Shown here one piece after another: positions 57,968 through 64,000 of a stretch of 64,000 bases of DNA. This stretch comes from Bacillota bacterium (GTDB lineage: Bacteria > Bacillota > Clostridia > Christensenellales > Aristaeellaceae). The stretch covers positions 56,294 to 120,293 of the forward strand of contig JAFADG010000050.1 in assembly GCA_023425025.1 (NCBI GenBank). The letters run 5' to 3'. Each line of letters opens with the position of its first letter. Within the stretch, counting starts at the first letter, position 1. The notes beneath the pieces are model-generated. The model was not told where the DNA came from and searched no databases. It saw only the letters and a program-made list of their open reading frames with translations. Both the position numbers and the translations under genes were made by a program.

Positions 57968-58969
57968 TCACGCATAATTCGCTTGCGGGCGGGGGACTGG
58001 GCCGGCCAGCGCCTGATAGAGGAGGGACGCGATCTTTTCCTTTTTGCCATCCTCCGCGCTGATGTCATTGAGCAGGTCCATGGCCCGGTCATAATAAATT
58101 TTCGCGATCCGGCGCGTAAAGGTGATTCCGCCGGATTTCAGCACCGCCTGGCGGACTTCCTCTTTGGTAATGCTCTTTGCCAGGGCGCGAGTGCGGACAT
58201 CGGGATTCGCCTTCATTGCGACGATAAGCGGCAGCGTTACCACACCCTGTTCAAAATCAGACAGTACCGGCTTTTTGGCCTGCTCCTGCGTCGCCTCATA
58301 ATCCATGCAGTCGTCCGCCAGCTGAAAAATCATGCCCAGGTGCCAGCCGATGGCGGCATATTGCTTTGCCTGACTTCGGGCGGACGCGCACAGCATGGCG
58401 CCGGCGAAAAAGCTTCCCTCAAACAGCGCCGCCGTTTTGCCGGCAATGATGCGCAGGTACCCGTTGCCGCTGAGCGAGAAATTGCGGTGGTTGATGCTCT
58501 GCAAAAGCTCGCCCATGCAGATCTTTTCCATGATGCCGGGCACGTCTTGGTTCAGGTCATGCTCATCCGCGGCGGCCTCGGCGGCCAGGCGCAGCGCCAG
58601 GCAAAAGATATAGTCACCCGATATGACCGCCTGGCGCGTACCGAATTTCTTCATCAGGGTCGGCAGCCCGCGCCTTGTGTCCGCGTTGTCGATCACGTCG
58701 TCGTGTACAAGCGTCGCAAGATGGAGCAGTTCCACGGCGGCGGCGGCCTTTGCGGCCGCCGGCTTCACGCCTGCCGTATCCTGCGCGCAGGTGATCACCG
58801 CATATGCGCGCAGAAGTTTGCCATGCGCCTGCGTTAAATACTCCGTGCGCGGGCGAAAGGGCGCGGGCGTGGAACTGAGCGCCTGATCCATCATTGTCGT
58901 GGACAGCTTGCGCGCTTCGTCGAAGGAAATGTACTCGGTGACGGTTTCTTTTTGCTCCAAATTAATCAT
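57968..58969 (-). CDS. Polyprenyl synthetase family protein (DmkB-like)
   Basis: A 333-residue trans-prenyl diphosphate synthase. The first Asp-rich motif is LLHLATLVHDDVIDNADTRR, and the second region reads IFQLADDCMDYEATQE. The catalytic Lys/Arg near the N-terminus are in LTQAHGKLLRAYAVI. Usually the second motif is DDxxD; here it is DDCMD, which fits. It makes the side chain of (demethyl)menaquinone. ATG 58969 overlaps the NDH-2 stop by 8 bases, so translation is coupled; its own ribosome site is weak. Confidence 0.88.
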   Translation of the reverse strand: MINLEQKETVTEYISFDEARKLSTTMMDQALSSTPAPFRPRTEYLTQAHGKLLRAYAVITCAQDTAGVKPAAAKAAAAVELLHLATLVHDDVIDNADTRRGLPTLMKKFGTRQAVISGDYIFCLALRLAAEAAADEHDLNQDVPGIMEKICMGELLQSINHRNFSLSGNGYLRIIAGKTAALFEGSFFAGAMLCASARSQAKQYAAIGWHLGMIFQLADDCMDYEATQEQAKKPVLSDFEQGVVTLPLIVAMKANPDVRTRALAKSITKEEVRQAVLKSGGITFTRRIAKIYYDRAMDLLNDISAEDGKKEKIASLLYQALAGPVPRPQANYA

Positions 58970-61046
58970 TATACAGATACCACTTCTTCGCCCAGCGGAC
59001 TTTTTTCCAATGGCGCTTGAGATAGGGCATGGCGTAATAATCCAAACCGATGGTGCGGCCGGCCCCGAAGAGGCATGCGATGCTGGCAAAGATCATCCAC
59101 ACCGTGTTGAGGTAAAGGCCGGTCGTTGTAATGAACATGAACTGCAGCACCAGCGACGCGGTGCTGGCCGGGAAGGTGAACAGGCCGCCAATCAGCGCCA
59201 GGCCGATCAGCAATTCAATCAGCACGATGGCGATCTGCATGAAAAGCTGCATGCCGTCGCTTTGCAGCACGGTCTGCTCCAGGAGCCAGTTCATGATCGG
59301 GATGTTGATCTTGATGGCGAAATCGCCAAGCGCGGAATGGGCCAGATCCTTGCCGGTGACCAGAATCACCTGCAAAAGCCCCAGGAAGTTGAAGTTGATC
59401 AGCGCCTGGCCGACGGATGCCGCCGCCTGGGTGACCGCGCCGGTGGCGGAGGAAACCGCGTCCGTTACAGCGCCGGTGGCGGAGGAAATGGCATCGGTTA
59501 CGGCCGGCGCGGCTGTTGCCACGGCAGTCGTGGCAGACGATACGACAGATGTCGCAGATGCTACGGCATCGGCGGAAGAGCTGCCGGAGGTGCCCGCCGT
59601 GCCAAGGATGGAGTTGAACCACGCGGTGGCCCCGCCGAAGAAGCCCGCCAGCTTCGGCCCGTTGAACCAGCCCTCCACGATCTTCATGATCGCTTCATAA
59701 ACCCATACGGCGCCCAGCCAGACGCGCAGCGCCACCAGCAGGAAGCTGGGGGTCTTGTTGGAAAAATGGCCGCCGACAAAGGAACGGTTGTTTCGGACGG
59801 TAAAGAACTCATGCTTCATGTAGCCGATGATCTTCGTCCAGCCCATGACCTTGATGAAATACAGCATGTTCACAAAGTGCTTGGTGAACATCGCCAGGAA
59901 GGAAGGCAGGCCGAACTTGCGCTTGTGGCCGCCGATGTAGGCGCTGCCCCAGCGGCCGCCGACGCAGACCATGACGCCGTGGAACCTGGGGGAATAGGCA
60001 TGCATATCGCCTTTGCCCGTCAACTGCACAAGGATATTGTGCACGGCGCACTCGGCGCTTTCTTCGGCGTTTTCCACGACCTGCGGGACCGGCATGGATT
60101 CGCCGCTGGGCACATAGTGGAGAACGTCGCCGATGAGGTAGACGGAATCGTTTGCCTTGGAGCGCAGGAATTCATCCGACTCCAGACGGCCGCGGCGGGT
60201 GCCCGGAATGGTCTGGGCAGCCTTTTGCGCGATGGCCTCGCCTTCGGTGCCGGCCGCCCAGATGATGGTGGCGGTATCGATGCGCTTGACGGTTTCGCCT
60301 TCCTTCAAATCGATGAAGTCGTCCCCGATCTCCACCACGTTGTGCTTGAGCAGGATCTTGACGCCCATCTTTTCCAGGCGCCTATGGCAGCGGGCGCTGT
60401 ACTTGGGGGGCATGGTGGGCACCACGCGGTCCAGCAGGTCCGCCATGTACATGGTGATTTCGGAGGGGTCAATTTCAAACTGATGGCAGAGGATGGGCAC
60501 CCATTCGGCCAGCTCACCGGCCATTTCCGTGCCGGTAAAGCCCGCGCCTACCGTAAAGAAGGAGAGAAGCTTGCTGCGCTTTTCCTTGTCCGTCTCCCGG
60601 GAAGCCTCGCGGAAGCAATGCAAAAAACGCTCGCGCAGTTTTACCGCGTCGTCATAGTTCCAAAGCTTGTACGCTTTCTCGGCAGCGCCCTTTACGCCAA
60701 AGAAGGTGGGCTTGGAGCCGGCGGCCATCACCAGGATATCGTAATGATACGTCCCGGCAGCGCCCGTCAGCTGCTTGCCTTCAAAATCAACGTCTTCAAT
60801 GGTATCCATAACCACATCAACGTTGCGGCCGGCGAAGATCTTCTTATAGGAAAGCTTGATGGAGTCCTCCTCCACACGTGCCGCCGCGACTTCGTGAAGC
60901 TCCGTAAGCATCGTATGAAAGGGGTTTCGATCGATCAACGTAACCTTCACGTCGCCAATCTTCTGCTTTCTGAGTGATTTCGCCAGTTTTTTTGCGGCAA
61001 TTACACCCGCATAGCCGCCACCCAGGATGATAACATTTTTGCTCAT
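58962..61046 (-). CDS. ndh2: Type II NADH dehydrogenase with C-terminal DoxX-like membrane domain
   Basis: A 694-residue fusion. Residues 1 to about 400 are a two-dinucleotide-fold flavoprotein: NVIILGGGYAGVIAAKKLAK binds FAD, FTVGAGFTGTEMAGELAEW binds NADH and SVYLIGDVLHY is the third FAD contact. The C-terminal third has four to five membrane helices of DoxX type (LRVWLGAVWVYEAIMKIVEG; ELLIGLALIGGLFTFPASTA), interrupted by a 68-residue Ala/Ser/Thr-rich linker at about 482-549 with repeated SSATGAVT. It oxidises NADH and reduces quinone. Listeria Ndh2 of the electron-export pathway is likewise extended by a membrane domain. ATG 61046 follows GGGAGGAG. Confidence 0.9.
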   Translation of the reverse strand: MSKNVIILGGGYAGVIAAKKLAKSLRKQKIGDVKVTLIDRNPFHTMLTELHEVAAARVEEDSIKLSYKKIFAGRNVDVVMDTIEDVDFEGKQLTGAAGTYHYDILVMAAGSKPTFFGVKGAAEKAYKLWNYDDAVKLRERFLHCFREASRETDKEKRSKLLSFFTVGAGFTGTEMAGELAEWVPILCHQFEIDPSEITMYMADLLDRVVPTMPPKYSARCHRRLEKMGVKILLKHNVVEIGDDFIDLKEGETVKRIDTATIIWAAGTEGEAIAQKAAQTIPGTRRGRLESDEFLRSKANDSVYLIGDVLHYVPSGESMPVPQVVENAEESAECAVHNILVQLTGKGDMHAYSPRFHGVMVCVGGRWGSAYIGGHKRKFGLPSFLAMFTKHFVNMLYFIKVMGWTKIIGYMKHEFFTVRNNRSFVGGHFSNKTPSFLLVALRVWLGAVWVYEAIMKIVEGWFNGPKLAGFFGGATAWFNSILGTAGTSGSSSADAVASATSVVSSATTAVATAAPAVTDAISSATGAVTDAVSSATGAVTQAAASVGQALINFNFLGLLQVILVTGKDLAHSALGDFAIKINIPIMNWLLEQTVLQSDGMQLFMQIAIVLIELLIGLALIGGLFTFPASTASLVLQFMFITTTGLYLNTVWMIFASIACLFGAGRTIGLDYYAMPYLKRHWKKVRWAKKWYLYND

Positions 61047-61928
61047 ACCATCGTGCTCCTCCCAATTGCAGTTGATCCGGGCCACCCCATGGCTATGTTT
61101 CATCTGTAAAAACAACCTGTACAATGTTAGCCATCCGGCAGAAAGGGCAGAACAAAAGAAAGGCCCTGTTCTCCCGGAAGATAGACAAGTGATGAATGCC
61201 CTCAGTGACGCAAGAAACAAGCATGGTATTGCCCAAGGACGCAATGCTGCACTCTTTTACAACGCCGACCCTGTGATTTCGCTGTCACCTGATGCTTCTC
61301 CTTTATTTTTCAGCAAAAAATATTATGCTCAGATTCTCCTTCCCTAAGTGCATTGCCCCGTACACTTACGCGACAGGACATTGCCCGGTTCTGACCCGGC
61401 AAAAATGTGCTTTCCGCCTGGACCTGGGCTGCTGGTGTTTATTATAGCAGAAACAGTGACAATATGGTAGATAAAAAATCAACAATATTGATGTAGATAA
61501 ATTAACAACAAATATTGCCATTCCATTTGATGGATTTTTGTACGCATATCTCCGTGAAAACCGGGTGAAATCAAAAGGATATAGACGAAAGGGCGGGAAG
61601 AGGCCGGAAATATGGCGCTTATCGCCTGAATTCATTTTTCAATCATGGTAGGAATGTACAGCCCGGGTTTTATGGGATGCATTCATCCCATTACTGCCTG
61701 GACTGCGCATTTTTTGTCAATTCGCTGGGCCTTGTTTTTTGTGACCGCAAAAAATAAGTATGTTTTACGGAAATAATCCTGCGCAATTGACGCCCCAAAA
61801 TGCGCATGGTATAATGCCAGCATAGGGAAATCTGCTGCCACGAAAATATGCGGGCGGGAATATGTATACATACGACATTAGGACGAGCCTTGCATGGGAG
61901 CGGATGATTTGTGCAGGAGGGAATGCTA
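61047..61928. other. 882-base divergent intergenic region
   Basis: It separates leftward ndh2 from the rightward FMN-binding gene and must hold both promoters; only the rightward one is clear (61787-61815). An AT-rich stretch around 61465-61520 contains CAATATTG palindromes and a TTGTTAA half site. Minus-strand frames here have no ribosome sites and no recognisable sequence, so I call no gene. Confidence 0.55.
61787..61815 (+). promoter_or_regulatory. Sigma-A promoter of the FMN-binding protein gene
   Basis: TTGACG (61787-61792) and a perfect TATAAT (61810-61815) are separated by 17 bases. The leader to GTG 61929 is about 107 bases. Confidence 0.85.
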
Positions 61929-62492
61929 GTGGAGAAAAAGGCGCCTAAAAAACCGCAGGGATGGCTGATACTGTTTCTGGTATCATTGGTAGCGGCTCTT
62001 ACATTGGCGGGAACCAATGAACTGACGAGGGATGCCATTGCGCAGCGGGCGCTGGAAGCGGCCGATGCCGCCAGACGGTCCGTTCTTGCGGATGCCGATA
62101 CGTTTGAACAGTTGCAGGCGCCCGAAGGAAGCGGCGTGGACAACGGCTACTGCGGACGCAAAGACGGCCAGGCGGTGGGCTATGTGGCACAATCCACGGT
62201 GCGGGGATATGCCGGAGAAATCGAGGTTGTGGTCGGTATGGACCTTGACGGCAAGCTGACCGGCATCTCCGTTGGCGGAGCAAGCTTTTCCGAAACGGCG
62301 GGCCTGGGCGACAAGGCAAAGACGCCCGCTTTTACCGGCCAGTTCAAGGGCCTTACGTTGCCGGTCACGCTTCGTGAAGATGTGGATGCCATTTCCGGCG
62401 CCACCATCACCTCTACCGCGGTAGTTCTGGGCGTCAACCAGGCGGGAACCTATCTGTCCACCGTCCTGGACGGCGAAGCACAAAGCGAATAA
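61929..62492 (+). CDS. Membrane-anchored FMN-binding protein (RnfG/PplA-like) with SGAT site
   Basis: A 187-residue protein. One N-terminal helix (GWLILFLVSLVAALTLAG) anchors an external FMN_bind domain: GYAGEIEVVVGMDLDGKLTG, GASFSETAGLGDKAKTPAF and DAISGATITSTAVVLGVNQA. DAISGAT (153-159) is a full covalent-flavinylation motif; Thr159 would carry FMN through a phosphoester bond made by ApbE. RnfG subunits share this layout, but no other Rnf gene is in the window. The context with NDH-2 and quinone genes favours extracellular electron transfer. GTG 61929 has GGAGG 8 bases upstream. Confidence 0.88.
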   Translation: MEKKAPKKPQGWLILFLVSLVAALTLAGTNELTRDAIAQRALEAADAARRSVLADADTFEQLQAPEGSGVDNGYCGRKDGQAVGYVAQSTVRGYAGEIEVVVGMDLDGKLTGISVGGASFSETAGLGDKAKTPAFTGQFKGLTLPVTLREDVDAISGATITSTAVVLGVNQAGTYLSTVLDGEAQSE

Positions 62493-62511
62493 GTCAGAGG
62501 GTAAAATATCA

Positions 62512-62548
62512 ATCAAGGCCGTGGGAAGAATATGCCCATGGCCTTGAT
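62512..62548. repeat. Inverted repeat between the FMN-binding and larA-type genes
   Basis: ATCAAGGCCGTGGG (62512-62525) pairs with CCCATGGCCTTGAT (62535-62548) with one G:U pair. No T run follows, so read-through into the racemase gene is possible. Confidence 0.7.
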
Positions 62549-62595
62549 ACACATTCCGGCCGGCAAAAGCATGGCATCCAAGGGAGGCAATTGTA

Positions 62596-63873
62596 ATGAA
62601 GGTTTCGCTCAAGTACGGCGATGGGGAAGCGGCCCTCAGCCTGGAAGGGGCGTCATCCGTAGCATTTCTTCAGGAAAATCCTTCGCCGGTGATTGCGGAC
62701 CTTCCGTCCGCCTTCCTGCAGGCGGTCACCTCAGGCTGCGTGGGTTCACCGCCTCTGCATGAAGTGATCAATCCCTGGGACAAGGTGACGGTCCTGATCA
62801 GCGATATCACCAGGTACTGGATGCGCCAGGACAAAATTTGTCCGCTGCTGGCGGATTTTTTGTGCAATGAAATCGGCGTCAGCAAGGAAAACATCACCTT
62901 CCTGGTGGCGCTGGGCACCCACCGGCCCCAGACGGAAGCGGAATTGGAAAAACTCGTCTCGCCGCAGGTGTATCAAAGCTTTCAAACCTTAAACCATGAC
63001 TGTTCCGCGTCGGATTTGGTGACCGCCGGCATGACATCAAGGGGGACGGTAGTGCGCGTCAGCCCACTGGTGGTGGGCCGCAGGGTGATATTGCTCGGCG
63101 GCACCGTGCATCATTTGATGTCCGGGTTTGGCGGCGGCCGCAAGAGCATTCTCCCGGGTGTCAGCGGCGAGGATACAATTTTTCAAAACCATATTCATGC
63201 CCTGGACCCGTATGCTAAAAGGTCCAGCCCGAAAATCGGCATGGGCGTGCTCGATGGAAACCCCGTCCATGAGGATATGGTGGAAGCGGCGCGCCTGGTG
63301 GAGCCTGCCTTTGGCATCAACCTGGTGGTGAACAGCCATCAGGAGCATTGCGCGATTATTGCCGGACATTGGCTTTCGGCCTGGGAGGAAAGCTGCCGGG
63401 CGGTGCAGGCGTATTTCGGCCTGCCCATTGCAAAAAAGGCGGATGTGGTGATCGCCAGCTGCGGCGGATACCCCAAGGACATCAACCTGTACCAGGCCGT
63501 GAAGACGCTGCTCAACGCCTCCCAGGCCTTAGAGGACGGGGGAACCCTGGTCTTTCTGGCGGAATGCCGGGAAGGCGGGGGAACGCCGGCGTTTTTTGAC
63601 TGGATCAAGCCCCTTATCGAAGGGCGGCTGGATGAGGCCTTGCGGCAGGATTTCACCATATCGGGCTATATTTTCTATGCCGCCTGCGAAGCCATCGCCA
63701 AGGCGCGCGTGCTGATGCTGACGAAAATCCCATCCGGCATCGTTGCGCCGATGGGGCTGCATGCATACGATGATTTGGCCGCGCTGGAAAAGCAGTTGGA
63801 TGTTAAGGGCAAGGATGTGTACATCATGCCCTATGGCGGCAGCATCGTGCCCTTTTTGGCGGATGGAAAGTGA
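62596..63873 (+). CDS. LarA-family nickel-pincer racemase
   Basis: A 425-residue member of the lactate racemase family. ISDITRYWMRQDKICPLL and VALGTHRPQTEAELEKLV are N-terminal signatures, and GTVHHLMSGFGGGRKSILPG contains the Lys that holds the nickel-pincer nucleotide. VVIASCGGYPKDINLYQAVK follows. Family members racemise or epimerise 2-hydroxy acids; substrates vary. LarB, LarC and LarE, needed to make the cofactor, are not in the window. GGGAGG precedes ATG 62596. Confidence 0.92.
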   Translation: MKVSLKYGDGEAALSLEGASSVAFLQENPSPVIADLPSAFLQAVTSGCVGSPPLHEVINPWDKVTVLISDITRYWMRQDKICPLLADFLCNEIGVSKENITFLVALGTHRPQTEAELEKLVSPQVYQSFQTLNHDCSASDLVTAGMTSRGTVVRVSPLVVGRRVILLGGTVHHLMSGFGGGRKSILPGVSGEDTIFQNHIHALDPYAKRSSPKIGMGVLDGNPVHEDMVEAARLVEPAFGINLVVNSHQEHCAIIAGHWLSAWEESCRAVQAYFGLPIAKKADVVIASCGGYPKDINLYQAVKTLLNASQALEDGGTLVFLAECREGGGTPAFFDWIKPLIEGRLDEALRQDFTISGYIFYAACEAIAKARVLMLTKIPSGIVAPMGLHAYDDLAALEKQLDVKGKDVYIMPYGGSIVPFLADGK

Positions 63874-63886
63874 CCGCAGGGCAGTC

Positions 63887-64000
63887 TCATTTAAGAGATT
63901 TATCAAGACCGATGACTTTAGCGGCATAATCGTTCATATAAGAAGCACGTTTGGACTTGCGATTTGCACTGCCTTTGAAAGAATTCTCAGCTTGCAGGAG
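63887..64000 (-). CDS. C-terminal end of an unidentified protein (cut by window edge)
   Basis: On the minus strand a frame enters from beyond the window and ends with KGSANRKSKRASYMNDYAAK then VIGLDKSLK and TGA (stop at 63889-63887). It converges on the racemase gene with a 13-base gap. The Lys/Arg/Ser-rich tail and the cleaner AT-leaning codon use differ from the neighbours. Thirty-seven residues are too few to name a family. Confidence 0.5.
   Translation of the reverse strand, partial: LLQAENSFKGSANRKSKRASYMNDYAAKVIGLDKSLK

Noticed and set aside
58899..60977. 692-residue plus-strand open frame antisense to ndh2
   Set aside because: The opposite strand encodes a complete NDH-2 with all motifs; the antisense frame is a composition artefact.
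61480..61520. Full Rex operator near the electron-transfer genes
   Set aside because: Only a TTGTTAA half site is visible; the second half does not match, so it is mentioned only as a possibility.
61366..61871. Minus-strand frames in the ndh2 upstream region
   Set aside because: No ribosome sites, no family sequence, and irregular composition typical of non-coding DNA.

Overview
The window looks like a chromosomal segment of a spore-forming member of the Clostridia (Bacillota). Evidence: a SpoIIE phosphatase gene, strong AGGAGG-type ribosome binding sites, many GTG and TTG starts, T-run terminators, ScpA/ScpB, a PurO-type IMP cyclohydrolase and a flavin-type electron-transfer gene set known from Firmicutes. 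Most genes are GC-rich; a few AT-rich genes lie in the left 9 kb. The genus cannot be fixed from the sequence alone.

Bases 1 to about 9.1 kb are the right end of an integrated element. It carries phage lysis genes (SH3-domain lysin C-terminus, holin, small membrane protein), an AT-rich membrane protein, a LexA-box-controlled Y-family DNA polymerase with a partner gene, a tiny holin-like toxin gene with a near-consensus promoter and its own terminator, an LPD29-type protein with three small co-directional genes, and another AT-rich membrane protein. It ends at a 3' fragment of tRNA-Ser(GGA), 9046-9104, which reads as the attachment site. An intact tRNA-Ser is predicted at the other end, left of the window.

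From 9.2 to 16 kb: GNAT acetyltransferase, site-2 protease, scpA-scpB, an Ala-rich coiled-coil protein with an FMN_bind-like tail, a palindromic repeat element and a GH127 glycosidase. From 16.2 to 25.1 kb lies a coherent pathway block: D-amino-acid transaminase, a DUF4392 protein, PxpB, PxpC, a DUF1445 protein and PxpA, then a polar amino-acid ABC transporter. The DUF4392 and DUF1445 proteins correspond to the two halves of mammalian D-glutamate cyclase. I infer D-glutamate to 5-oxoproline to glutamate conversion with dedicated uptake.

From 25.3 to 39 kb: spoIIE, an esterase, initiator and elongator tRNA-Met genes, a short basic-protein gene, a SagB-like nitroreductase, two membrane or secreted proteins, an RNA pseudouridine synthase, a DeoR regulator, and an L-rhamnose operon (rhaA, rhaD, rhaB plus an Fe-S aldo-keto reductase) divergent from a second DeoR regulator. 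From 39.1 to 52.1 kb is an almost complete de novo purine operon (purE-C-F-M-N-O-V-D-L-B) behind a leader with a mini-ORF and a terminator. PurH is replaced by separate PurO and PurV proteins, and purK is absent.

From 52.1 to 64 kb: MIF-like protein, pentapeptide-repeat protein, endonuclease IV, then genes resembling the flavin-based extracellular electron transfer locus of Listeria: NusG-II protein (EetA-like), Gx membrane protein (EetB-like), UbiA prenyltransferase, a duplicated-domain candidate lipoprotein, polyprenyl synthase, an NDH-2 with a C-terminal DoxX-like membrane domain, and a membrane-anchored FMN-binding protein with an SGAT flavinylation site. A LarA-family racemase and the 3' end of an unidentified gene close the window. 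No ApbE flavin transferase is in the window.
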